Assembly: GCA_944320595.1 (NCBI GenBank)
Contig: CALUIB010000019.1
Coordinates: 1 to 54,860, forward strand
Length of the DNA stretch: 54,860 bases
Direction: 5' to 3'
DNA from: an uncultured Muribaculaceae bacterium
GTDB lineage: Bacteria > Bacteroidota > Bacteroidia > Bacteroidales > Muribaculaceae
A program made the translations under genes and the position numbers. Within the stretch, counting starts at the first letter, position 1, and every line of letters starts with the position of its first letter. Positions 8,708 to 16,980 of the stretch are shown piece after piece. The notes beneath the pieces were generated by a model. It was not told the origin of the DNA. It saw only the letters and a list, made by a program, of their open reading frames with translations, and ran no database searches.

Positions 8708-9940
8708 ATGACTCTTGATGAAATACGCAACTTGCGCATAGAAGATTTCAATTACCCGCTGCCCGACGAGCGCATTGCAAAGCACCCGCTTGCCGACCGC
8801 GAACAATGCAAACTGCTGCTTTACCGCAACCATGCCGTAGCAGGCGAATACCGTTTTGCCGATGTGCCGGGGCTGCTGCCGCAAGACTCCATGCTGGTGT
8901 ACAACAACACGCGGGTGATAAACGCCCGCCTGCGTTTCCGCAAGCCCAACCAGGGGGCATGGATTGAAATCTTCTGCCTCGAACCACACCAGCCGCGCGA
9001 CTATGCAATGGCTTTCGCCACAACGGGCAGCTGCTCGTGGCTGTGTTTCATAGGCAATGCCAAGCGGTGGAAAAGCGAGCCGCTCTCGTTGCAGCTCGCC
9101 ATCGGAGGCCGGGAGGTGACACTCACCGCGCAGCGCGAAGAGCGCAAGGGGAATGCATTTATCGTGGAGTTCTCGTGGAATGGCGGCGATACCTTCGCAT
9201 CGGTGCTTGAAGCCGTGGGCGAAATCCCAATCCCACCCTACCTGAACCGAGCCACCGAGCCAAGCGACAGCCAAGACTACCAGACAGTGTATTCGCACAT
9301 CGACGGCAGCGTGGCCGCCCCCACCGCAGGGCTGCACTTTACCGACGGCCTGCTTGCCGAGTGCGACCGCCGTGGGATACGCCGCCGCGAACTCACCTTG
9401 CACGTGGGCGCGGGAACATTCCAGCCAGTGAAAAGCGACACCATCGGCGACCACGAAATGCACACCGAGTTCATCGCCGTGACACGCCAGCTGCTCATCG
9501 ACCTAATCAGCAACGATAAACCCGTGATAGCCGTGGGAACAACTTCGGTACGCACGCTCGAAAGCCTTTACTATATAGGACTTACCTTGCTGCGCAATCC
9601 CGATGCCGACGAGCACCAGTTGTGCATAGGCCAATGGATGCCATATACCACCGATGCCGCCGACGAGCCCGATACACGCTCCGCGCTGCAAGCCATAGTG
9701 GACTACTTAGACCGTCACCATGCCGACAGCTACATAGGCAGCACACAGATAATGATTGCGCCGGGGTTCCGTTTCCACGTCATCGACGGAATGATTACCA
9801 ATTTCCACCAACCGCAATCAACATTGCTGCTGCTGGTGTCGGCTTTCGTCGATGGCGACTGGCGCAGCATATACGACTACGCCCTCGCCCACGACTTCCG
9901 TTTCCTAAGCTACGGCGATGCCTGCCTGCTGCTGCGCTAA
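8708..9940 (+). CDS. queA: S-adenosylmethionine:tRNA ribosyltransferase-isomerase
   Basis: This 410-residue QueA transfers and isomerises the ribosyl part of S-adenosylmethionine onto preQ1 in tRNA, forming epoxyqueuosine at the wobble position of GUN anticodons. Family motifs are clear: FNYPLPDERIAKHPL, DSMLVYNNTRVINARL, SVAAPTAGLHFT, HVGAGTFQPVKSD, VGTTSVRTLES, MITNFHQPQSTLLLLVSAF and SYGDACLLL. It is longer than E. coli QueA (356 residues), mainly through inserts around 215-330, a pattern I associate with Bacteroidetes proteins. It follows the tRNA-Cys terminator, so it needs read-through or an unseen promoter. Its 3' end overlaps the converging flippase gene by 3 bp. Confidence 0.95.
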   Translation: MTLDEIRNLRIEDFNYPLPDERIAKHPLADREQCKLLLYRNHAVAGEYRFADVPGLLPQDSMLVYNNTRVINARLRFRKPNQGAWIEIFCLEPHQPRDYAMAFATTGSCSWLCFIGNAKRWKSEPLSLQLAIGGREVTLTAQREERKGNAFIVEFSWNGGDTFASVLEAVGEIPIPPYLNRATEPSDSQDYQTVYSHIDGSVAAPTAGLHFTDGLLAECDRRGIRRRELTLHVGAGTFQPVKSDTIGDHEMHTEFIAVTRQLLIDLISNDKPVIAVGTTSVRTLESLYYIGLTLLRNPDADEHQLCIGQWMPYTTDAADEPDTRSALQAIVDYLDRHHADSYIGSTQIMIAPGFRFHVIDGMITNFHQPQSTLLLLVSAFVDGDWRSIYDYALAHDFRFLSYGDACLLLR

Positions 9941-11409
9941 CAGCGACGGCCCGGCAGGCGGAAATGCTCGACTTTGAAAACGACCGCCACAAAGACGCAC
10001 AACAATGCGGTGCGCAGCAGCAGGTCGGCATAAATGTTGCCAAAACCCACAAAAGTGTATATTGCAAAGATGGCGGCGGCAAGTGCCACATAACCGGCTA
10101 TGCGTTTCAACGGATAGGCAACGGGATAATACTTCTGCCCCACGAAATAAGACAGCAGCATGGCCGTTCCATACCCTGCAAAGCCGGCCCAGGCGCAAGC
10201 CATGTAGCCATATCGCGGCACGAAAGCCACATTCACCGCCACAAGAACGGCACAGCCTATGCCCGAGAACACCGCCCCCCAGATGGTGCGGTCGGTGAGC
10301 TTGTACCAAAACGACAAATTGAAGTACACGCCCATCATTATCTCGGCAGCCATCACTATTGGCACCACACGCAATCCACTCCAATAGCCGGGAGCTATGA
10401 TATATTTCAGCACATCGATATAGGCCACCACGGCAAGGAATGCCAGCAGGGTGAAGATGATGAAGAACTTCATGGCCTGCGCCTGCGTGGCCACATTGTC
10501 GCGGTCGGCAGTCTTGCCAAAGACAAACGGCTCGTAGGCGTAGCGGAAGGCCTGCGTTATCACCGCCATAATCATTGCCACCTTGCTTGCCGCCCCGTAT
10601 ATGCCCAATTGCGCCGTGGCATCGCTCCCGGTGTAGATAAACGGGAATAGAATTTTGTCGGCAGTCTGGTTGAGTATCCCCGCAATGCCCAGCACAAGTA
10701 TCGGCCAACTGTAGCCCAGTATGCGGCGCATGAGCCGACGGTCAAACACATACTTGAACCCCGTAAGCTCCTTGCGGAAAAACAACGTAATTAATGCCGT
10801 GCAGAATAAATTTATGAAGAACGCATAACCTACACCCACCCCGGGGTCGTAAATCTTTCCCACCACCCCCGGATAACTTTTGTATAGCGCGGGCAACAAC
10901 ACAAAATATGCAAGATTAAGCGCAATGTTAAGCACAATGAAAAGCAATTTCAATGCCGCGAACTTCAGCGGGCGCTTTTTGTAACGCAAGTAGGCAAACG
11001 GGATAGTCTGGAACGCATCTATCGCCACGCAGGCCGCCATCACTCCCACATACTCGGGATGGCTTGAGTAGCCAATGAACGACGACACCTGCGGCAGGAA
11101 GGCCAACACCATCAGCACAAACAGCAGCGATGTGCTGCCCACCGATATGAGTATCGACGAATAAACGCGGGCAGGATCCTCGTCCTTCTTGTTGGCAAAG
11201 CGGAAGAACGACGTTTCCATGCCGTATGTCAGCAATACGAGCAGCAGAGCCACGTAGGAGTAGATATTGGTAATCACCCCATATCCGCCCGACTCCACCG
11301 ACAATTTCGCAGTGTAGAGCGGCACAAGCAAGTAGTTAAGGAACCTGCCCACAATGCTGCTCATGCCATAAATGGCAGTCTCCTTAGCCAATGATTTCAG
11401 TCCGGCCAT
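9937..11409 (-). CDS. Polysaccharide/oligosaccharide flippase (MOP superfamily)
   Basis: This 490-residue integral membrane protein has about 14 predicted hydrophobic segments and the Wzx/PST-like N-terminus LAKETAIYGMSSIVGRFLNY. Family members flip lipid-linked sugars across the cytoplasmic membrane for surface polysaccharide assembly. No glycosyltransferase genes adjoin it, which is common for this type in Bacteroidales. The gene ends 3 bp inside queA on the other strand. The substrate cannot be told from sequence. A second flippase of the same superfamily lies at 41076-42518. Confidence 0.88.
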   Translation of the reverse strand: MAGLKSLAKETAIYGMSSIVGRFLNYLLVPLYTAKLSVESGGYGVITNIYSYVALLLVLLTYGMETSFFRFANKKDEDPARVYSSILISVGSTSLLFVLMVLAFLPQVSSFIGYSSHPEYVGVMAACVAIDAFQTIPFAYLRYKKRPLKFAALKLLFIVLNIALNLAYFVLLPALYKSYPGVVGKIYDPGVGVGYAFFINLFCTALITLFFRKELTGFKYVFDRRLMRRILGYSWPILVLGIAGILNQTADKILFPFIYTGSDATAQLGIYGAASKVAMIMAVITQAFRYAYEPFVFGKTADRDNVATQAQAMKFFIIFTLLAFLAVVAYIDVLKYIIAPGYWSGLRVVPIVMAAEIMMGVYFNLSFWYKLTDRTIWGAVFSGIGCAVLVAVNVAFVPRYGYMACAWAGFAGYGTAMLLSYFVGQKYYPVAYPLKRIAGYVALAAAIFAIYTFVGFGNIYADLLLRTALLCVFVAVVFKVEHFRLPGRRC

Positions 11410-11437
11410 AATCGTTTTTTTGTTTTTATTAATCGAA

Positions 11438-11473
11438 ATATGTAGAGACGCGATTAATCGCGTCTCTACATAT
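11438..11473. repeat. 36-bp perfect palindrome, copy 1 (REP-like)
   Basis: The core arm GTAGAGACGCGATT and its reverse complement span 11442-11469, and flanking ATAT extends the palindrome to 36 bp. It lies between the flippase start and the RAYT stop codon, and its last base is the last base of that stop. Confidence 0.9.
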
Positions 11474-12045
11474 CATCCATATAGTTCATCCAAATCCCAA
11501 CGTGCTACATTGTTTGTAACATATTCGGCAATACGATTGATTTCATGATAATTACGAATAATATGGTCGTAAAATCGTGGTTGCCATGCAAACGCAATAC
11601 CATTCTCGTGGGCATAATGCGAAATACGAGCTTTCATACCACGGACAACAGCTCCCAAGCAATTTCGTAACATCGGATTTTTTTCAGCAGTTATCCCGCC
11701 ACGTGGTGTAGAGACGCGATTAATCGCGTCTCTACTGCAATATTGATTTGTATTTGGTGCAGAATCAGTTATGTCATTGTCAATGAAAATAATTGCATGG
11801 ATGTGGTTTGGCATAACGACAAACAATGGCACATCTGCATAGGGGTAATGTGATGTTATGCTACCCAGGTTGTCGTGTGTATATTGCCCGATAGCAGTCA
11901 TTTTCATTTCGCTATTGGTAATTTCACCAAAATAATGTATTTTTTTGTCGGTGCAAATAGTCACAAAATAAGCACCTCCGTCATACTCATGCCATTGAAG
12001 CCGAGACGATGATATGCGGTATTTATTTTGGAATAAACTATCCAT
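11473..12045 (-). CDS. REP-associated tyrosine transposase (RAYT, Y1 family)
   Basis: This 190-residue protein has HUH/Y1 transposase features: GGAYFVTICTDKK, the metal-binding His pair in NHIHAIIF, and a C-terminal tyrosine in RIAEYVTNN. Such proteins nick and join single strands at REP palindromes, are single-copy, and usually do not behave as insertion sequences. The start MDSLFQNKYRISSSRLQWHEY matches family N-termini, so the longer frame from 12078 is not preferred. A 28-bp palindrome lies in frame within the gene and encodes the peptide [10 protein letters not shown] between the His motif and the tyrosine. An identical palindrome core abuts the stop codon. This is strong sequence evidence that gene and palindrome belong together. 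Confidence 0.92.
   Translation of the reverse strand: MDSLFQNKYRISSSRLQWHEYDGGAYFVTICTDKKIHYFGEITNSEMKMTAIGQYTHDNLGSITSHYPYADVPLFVVMPNHIHAIIFIDNDITDSAPNTNQYCSRDAINRVSTPRGGITAEKNPMLRNCLGAVVRGMKARISHYAHENGIAFAWQPRFYDHIIRNYHEINRIAEYVTNNVARWDLDELYG
11708..11735. repeat. 28-bp perfect palindrome, copy 2, inside the RAYT gene
   Basis: This copy has the same 28-bp core as the one at 11442-11469. It sits in the coding region and is read in frame as part of [10 protein letters not shown]. Confidence 0.9.
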
Positions 12046-12240
12046 TGCGAAGAATTTACATTTTTCAAATGAGACCAATGATTATGCGGCTATCATGCAG
12101 CAGGCTGTCGGTGTGCACATATTCCAGTTTTGTTTCCGTTAACTTTACATCAATTTGCAGAATCCGCCGTTTGTCATGCAGGCAAACAGGCGGATACTAT
12201 TTATATAGCTATTTCATGCAAATACTCAATATCGACACAT

Positions 12241-13260
12241 TTAAAACAACGAGGTTTCAGTGGCGAAGCGGTTGCGGCCGAGGTGACGGTAGGCGAGGTC
12301 GGTGACTTCGCGGCCGCGCGGGGTGCGCTTTATGAAACCCTCCTTGATGAGGAACGGCTCATACACTTCCTCGATGGTGCCGGGGTCTTCGCCAAGGGCA
12401 GTGGCTATAGTGGTCAATCCCACGGGTCCACCCTTGAACTTATCGATGATGGTCGTCAGTATCTTGTTGTCGATTTCATCGAGACCATACTGGTCGATGT
12501 TGAGGGCTTCAAGCGCATATCGGGCTATCTTGCTGTTGACAGAGCCATCGCCCTTCACCTGCGCAAAGTCGCGCACACGGCGCAACAGCGCATTGGCAAT
12601 GCGTGGGGTGCCGCGGCTGCGCAATGCTATCTCGCGGGCTGCATCGTCGGTGATGGGTACGCCGAGCAACCGCGCCGAACGCTCCACTATGCCTTGTAGC
12701 ACCGCATGGTCGTAATATTCAAGGTGGCAGTTGATGCCGAACCGCGCCCTAAGCGGAGCAGTAAGCAACCCACTGCGAGTGGTGGCTCCGATGAGCGTAA
12801 ACGGCGACAACGTGAGCTGCACCGACCGCGCCCCAGGGCCCTTGTCAATCATTATGTCGATGCGGTAGTCCTCCATGGCCGAGTACAAATATTCCTCGAC
12901 CACGGGGCTTAAGCGGTGTATCTCATCGATAAACAGCACATCGTTCTCTTCGAGCGAAGTGAGTATGCCGGCCAGGTCGCCGGGCTTGTCGAGCACCGGC
13001 CCCGAAGTCACCTTGAACCCCACGCCAAGCTCGTTGGCAACGATATTCGACAGCGTGGTCTTGCCCAAGCCCGGAGGCCCGTGCAGCAAAATATGGTCGA
13101 GCGACTCGCCACGCATACGCGCAGCCGCGACAAAAACTCGCAAGTTTTCTATCACCTTGTCTTGGCCGCTGAAGTCGTCGAAGGTCATTGGCCGCAAGGC
13201 ACGCTCAAAGTCCTTGTCGCTCTCGATGCGCTCCCTTCTTATATCAAAACTATCAGGCAT
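12241..13260 (-). CDS. ruvB: Holliday junction branch-migration ATPase RuvB
   Basis: This 339-residue protein is the AAA+ motor that drives Holliday junction branch migration with RuvA and RuvC. It shows [15 protein letters not shown], Walker [10 protein letters not shown], Walker [10 protein letters not shown], sensor motif [19 protein letters not shown], and a C-terminal winged helix with GPVGLTTIA and [16 protein letters not shown]. Its ATG shares one base with the pepT stop codon (TAATG), so translation is probably coupled. A pepT-ruvB pairing has no obvious functional logic. The length is normal. Confidence 0.97.
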   Translation of the reverse strand: MPDSFDIRRERIESDKDFERALRPMTFDDFSGQDKVIENLRVFVAAARMRGESLDHILLHGPPGLGKTTLSNIVANELGVGFKVTSGPVLDKPGDLAGILTSLEENDVLFIDEIHRLSPVVEEYLYSAMEDYRIDIMIDKGPGARSVQLTLSPFTLIGATTRSGLLTAPLRARFGINCHLEYYDHAVLQGIVERSARLLGVPITDDAAREIALRSRGTPRIANALLRRVRDFAQVKGDGSVNSKIARYALEALNIDQYGLDEIDNKILTTIIDKFKGGPVGLTTIATALGEDPGTIEEVYEPFLIKEGFIKRTPRGREVTDLAYRHLGRNRFATETSLF

Positions 13261-14489
13261 TATGCACCGGCCTCCTCGGCAACGATTTTGCAGATTTCAA
13301 CAATGGTATCGGTTGCACGTTCCATCGATGGAATGGGAACAAATTCATACCGTCCGTGGAAATTAAGCCCACCGGCAAATATGTTGGGGCAAGGTAGCCC
13401 CTTGAACGACAATTGCGCCCCGTCGGTGCCGCCGCGTATGGGCTGCACCACCGGTTTCACGCCAGCACGTTCCATGGCCGCCTTTGCAACGTCGATGATG
13501 TGCATCACAGGCTTGATTTTTTCAAGCATATTGTAATACTGGTCCTTTATCTCGATTGTCGCACAATCGGGGAACTCATTGTTGATTTTGCGAGTGAGGT
13601 GTTCAAGCTCCTTCTTGCGCCGCTCAAAGCGGTCGCGGTCGTGGTCGCGAATAATGTAGGTAATCACAGTCTGCTCCACATTCCCCTCTATCCCCACAAG
13701 GTGGTAGAAGCCTTCATACCCCTCGGTGTGTTCGGGAGTTTCCCAGCGCGGGAGCATTATGGCAAACTGGTTGGCGATGCGAATGGAGTTAATCATCTTG
13801 TGCTTGGCATATCCCGGATGCACATTGCGCCCCTTGAAGGTGACACGAGCCACGGCTGCATTGAAATTCTCATATTCAAGCTCGCCAATCGCTCCGCCGT
13901 CCATAGTGTAGGCCCAGTCGGCTCCGAACTTCTGCACGTCGAATTTGTGTGCCCCTTGCCCTATCTCCTCGTCGGGGTTGAAAGCTATGCGTATGTCGCC
14001 ATGCTTGATTTCGGGGTGCGACTTCAAGTAATCTACCGCGGCGATAATCTCGGCAATTCCGGCCTTGTCGTCGGCACCGAGCAGCGTGTTGCCATCAGTC
14101 ACAATCAAGTCCTGTCCCTTGTAGTCGAGCAATTCCGGGAACTGCGAGGGCGACAACACGATATTCTTCTCGGCATTAAGCACAATGTCGCCACCATCGT
14201 ACTTCTCGACAATACGCGGCGACACATGCCGACCCGACATATCGGGCGACGTGTCCAAGTGCGCGATAAAGCCCACCGTAGGCACTTGCCCACTGCAATT
14301 CGACGGCAACGTGGCCATCAAGTAGCCGTTATCGTCGAGCGAAATATCGGTCAATCCCAGTTGCCTTAGGTCTTTTTCAAGATGCTGGGCAAAAATCATT
14401 TGCCCCGGCGTTGACGGGGTGAGGTTGGTAAGTTCGTCGCTCTGGGTGTCGAACTTCACATACTGCAAAAAGCGATCTACAACAGTCAT
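13260..14489 (-). CDS. pepT: Peptidase T (tripeptide aminopeptidase)
   Basis: This 409-residue M20-family cytoplasmic zinc peptidase removes N-terminal residues from tripeptides. Metal and catalytic motifs are visible: [10 protein letters not shown] (His and catalytic Asp), [14 protein letters not shown] (bridging Asp), [13 protein letters not shown] (catalytic Glu pair) and the late His region of [16 protein letters not shown]. The length matches the family. It is the first gene of a pepT-ruvB operon with a well-formed promoter upstream. Confidence 0.96.
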   Translation of the reverse strand: MTVVDRFLQYVKFDTQSDELTNLTPSTPGQMIFAQHLEKDLRQLGLTDISLDDNGYLMATLPSNCSGQVPTVGFIAHLDTSPDMSGRHVSPRIVEKYDGGDIVLNAEKNIVLSPSQFPELLDYKGQDLIVTDGNTLLGADDKAGIAEIIAAVDYLKSHPEIKHGDIRIAFNPDEEIGQGAHKFDVQKFGADWAYTMDGGAIGELEYENFNAAVARVTFKGRNVHPGYAKHKMINSIRIANQFAIMLPRWETPEHTEGYEGFYHLVGIEGNVEQTVITYIIRDHDRDRFERRKKELEHLTRKINNEFPDCATIEIKDQYYNMLEKIKPVMHIIDVAKAAMERAGVKPVVQPIRGGTDGAQLSFKGLPCPNIFAGGLNFHGRYEFVPIPSMERATDTIVEICKIVAEEAGA

Positions 14490-14584
14490 CGTATAATCAT
14501 TTTATAATATTCATGTCGTGAGTGCAAGCCGACACCTGTTGCGCCACAAGATCTCCTTAAAGTGCCGGGCGGCATTGCCCCACA

Positions 14585-14615
14585 CAAAAGTAATATAAAG
14601 CAATAACAATGGCAA
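14585..14615 (-). promoter_or_regulatory. Promoter of the pepT-ruvB operon
   Basis: On the minus strand TTG (14613-14615) and TACTTTTG (14585-14592) are separated by exactly 20 bp, fitting the Bacteroidetes consensus. The leader would be about 90 nt. Confidence 0.7.
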
Positions 14616-14705
14616 ATACATCACCCACTGATTTTACACCTTGCGAACCTTGCCCAATCAAAATAAAATAACTATTATTGCAACAGCAACGTAATTTATC
14701 GGCAC

Positions 14706-15691
14706 ATGAGCTACATACCCCCTTTTACAATTTCGCCAAAGGTTATCAATTTAGTGGCCGACATATCGTCTCAAATAGAACGATATACCACTGGCATAGA
14801 CCATGAAGACAAATTAATGTTGCGAAAGGCAAATCGCATAAAAACAATACATAGTTCGCTCGCCATAGAGGGTAACACACTGTCGGAAAAAGAAGTAGCC
14901 GACATCATAAATGGCAAAAAAGTCGTAGCCCCGATACGAGAGATACAGGAAGTAAAAAATGCCATCAAGGCTTATGAACTATTTGAACAACTAAACCCTT
15001 TCAATATCAACGACCTGCTTTTGGCACACCGAACATTAATGGAGCCTTGATAGATGATGCAGGTTGCTTTAGACATGGAAACGTAGGCGCATTTGGCGAC
15101 AAAGGGCAAATCATACACCTTGCCCCTCCGGCAGCACACGTACCTCGACTAATGAAAGATCTTTTTGACTGGTTGAAAAATGCTAATGACCACCTACTAA
15201 TACGTTCATGTGTATTCCATTACGAATTTGAATATATACATCCTTTCAGCGACGGCAACGGGCGAACTGGCCGCCTATGGCAATCGTTGATACTCGGCAA
15301 GCTGCACCCTATTTTTGAACACTTGCCAGTAGAAAATATGGTATATGCAAACCAACAGACATATTACGAAGCAATCGCCCAAAGCACACAATTTGGGCAA
15401 TCTGGCCCATTCATAGAATTCATGCTCGGAGAGATACTTGAAACACTACTCAAACACCATGGCAAACATTTATTGCAGGATAAATTGCAGGATAAATTGC
15501 AGGATAAAAAACTTGCCGTGCTGAATTGCATCAAGCAAAACCCACGCTTGACGGCTACCAAGATAGGCCACCTCGTGGGCATCAGCGAAAGGCAGGTGCG
15601 GTATTACCTTGCTGCCTTAAAAAAAGAAGACTCGATAAGGCGCATCGGTGGGAACAAGGCTGGATATTGGGAAGTGCTTATCAAAGGCTAA
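14706..15691 (+). pseudogene. Fic-family AMPylase/adenylyltransferase, frameshifted
   Basis: Two overlapping frames (14706-15050 and 15047-15691) together make one Fic protein of about 328 residues. The first holds the inhibitory-helix motif SLAIEG (residues 51-56), the class II (S/T)xxxE(G/N) pattern. The second holds the catalytic HPFSDGNGRTGR and a C-terminal winged-helix region (LTATKIGHLVGISERQVRYYL). A one-base deletion near 15044-15046 (ATGGAGCCTTGA, where ATGGAGNCCTTG is expected) separates the halves. No slippery heptamer is present, so decay or a sequencing error is likelier than programmed frameshifting. Fic enzymes transfer AMP to protein hydroxyls. The 3' end overlaps the converging EamA gene by 3 bp. 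Confidence 0.88.
15473..15508 (+). repeat. Three tandem 12-bp units in the Fic gene
   Basis: TTGCAGGATAAA is repeated three times exactly (15473-15484, 15485-15496, 15497-15508), encoding LQDK three times between the Fic core and the winged helix. Gain or loss of units would keep the frame. Confidence 0.9.
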
Positions 15692-16608
15692 CGGCGCAAA
15701 CGCGGGAACAGCTTGCGGAAACGCAGCAGCACGTGCGACACGCTGCCACCGGCTATTACCAGCGTCACCGCCGTCACTATCAACACAAGCCCCACGCCCT
15801 CGCGCAGTGTGAACGCTTCGCCAAACACGGTTATGCCTATCACCACAGCCGTCACCGGCTCAAGTGCGCCAAGTATGGCCGTCGGGGTGGAACCTATGTA
15901 TTTTATCGCAGTAGTCGTGCACAGGAACGATATGGCCGTGGGAAACAGAGCCAGCGCAACGGCGTTGCCCCACAAGTACCAACGCGTGGGAAACGTAAGC
16001 CCGTCGCCAAGCAATATGCGCACAAGGAACAGCCCAACGCCAAACAGCAGCACATAGAACGTGACGGTGAGTGTGGCCACATCCTTGAGTGAACTGTGGT
16101 TGACGCCAACTATATAAATGGCGTAGGTCAACGCCGAAAGGAACACGAGCAGCGTACCAGTAAGGCTAAGCGTGGCCCCGTCGCCGCCGCGATACAGCAA
16201 CGCTATGCCGCTGATGGCAAGCAATATGCACAGCATGGTGAGCAGCGAAGGTTTTTCCTTGTAGAACAGCACCATTATCACAGCCACAAGTATGGGGTAA
16301 ACAAAAAGCATGGTCGAGGCAATGCCTGCCGCCATGTAATTATAGCTTAAAAACAAGGCCAACGACGATGCGGCCACCATGATGCCCATAAAAACAAGCC
16401 TCAACGTATCGTGCATCGACACCTTGAAACTTCGCCCACGGAACAGGATCATAGCACCAAGCATGGGAATGGCAAACAGGTAACGGAAAAACAGCACCGA
16501 ATCGGCATCCATGCCGTCGGCATACAGCGGCAACGCAAACAGAGGGTTCATGCCGTAGGTGGCAGCAGCCACGGCACCAAGCAGATACCCCTTAACCTTG
16601 TCGTTCAT
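15688..16608 (-). CDS. EamA/DMT-family transporter
   Basis: This 306-residue inner-membrane protein has about ten hydrophobic helices arranged as two EamA repeats. The first repeat includes GAVAAATYGMNPLFALPLY and the second LLVFLSALTYAIYIVGVNHSSL, ending with a basic tail. The drug/metabolite transporter superfamily exports amino acids, metabolites or drugs, and the substrate here is unknown. It is monocistronic, with a -7 box at 16646-16653 on the minus strand (TAATTTTG). The length is typical. Confidence 0.9.
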   Translation of the reverse strand: MNDKVKGYLLGAVAAATYGMNPLFALPLYADGMDADSVLFFRYLFAIPMLGAMILFRGRSFKVSMHDTLRLVFMGIMVAASSLALFLSYNYMAAGIASTMLFVYPILVAVIMVLFYKEKPSLLTMLCILLAISGIALLYRGGDGATLSLTGTLLVFLSALTYAIYIVGVNHSSLKDVATLTVTFYVLLFGVGLFLVRILLGDGLTFPTRWYLWGNAVALALFPTAISFLCTTTAIKYIGSTPTAILGALEPVTAVVIGITVFGEAFTLREGVGLVLIVTAVTLVIAGGSVSHVLLRFRKLFPRLRR

Positions 16609-16703
16609 CGTCGTGAATGTATATTTATGTAAAGTTAAACGCCCGCAAAATTACTCAAAAAAATCGTCACACGCACCCGAAAATCCGTACATAATTCTAA
16701 TAA

Positions 16704-16880
16704 ACACTCCAGCACACGCCAGCTTCATCTAAGGGTGATCATAATTCAGATATTGAAGTTGTAGAGTGTGTATCAGAATTAGGAAATGACAAGTACCAGG
16801 GCGGCAAAGCCGTCCAATGTCTGTATTTTGATACACCATCAAGGGGTAAAAAACGCATTATGCCACACCCTCAATCGTAG
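16704..16880 (+). pseudogene. Possible 58-codon coding remnant without a start
   Basis: An open frame follows two consecutive stops at 16698-16703 and ends at TAG 16878-16880. It contains protein-like text such as NDKYQGGKAVQCLYFDTPS and RGKKRIMPHPQS. It has no start codon before residue 54, lies in otherwise gene-free DNA, and may be the tail of a lost gene. I do not recognise the family, and chance is a real alternative. Confidence 0.25.
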
Positions 16881-16900
16881 GCACGCAAGACATTGCAAAT

Positions 16901-16933
16901 GGGGCATGGCCATCACTGCGATAGCCATGCCCC
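16901..16933 (-). terminator. Hairpin downstream of the carboxynorspermidine dehydrogenase-like gene
   Basis: Perfect arms GGGGCATGGC (16901-16910) and GCCATGCCCC (16924-16933) lie 48 bp past the stop codon at 16981. There is no strong T-run, so termination is inferred from position and stem strength. Confidence 0.5.
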
Positions 16934-16980
16934 ATGCCTTGTATCTCAAATTCACGCTACCATGCGCTGAATGTGCGCAT

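Noticed and set aside
8447-9463. 338-codon minus-strand frame over queA and tRNA-Cys
   Set aside because: It crosses a tRNA gene, its promoter and terminator, and is antisense to queA.
11473-12078. IS200/IS605 insertion sequence
   Set aside because: The protein is a RAYT-type Y1 enzyme without TnpB. No second boundary copy defines an element around the gene, and the palindromes behave as dispersed REP-like units.
15040-15052. Programmed frameshift in the Fic gene
   Set aside because: The junction requires a -1 shift but has no slippery heptamer or evident stimulatory structure.
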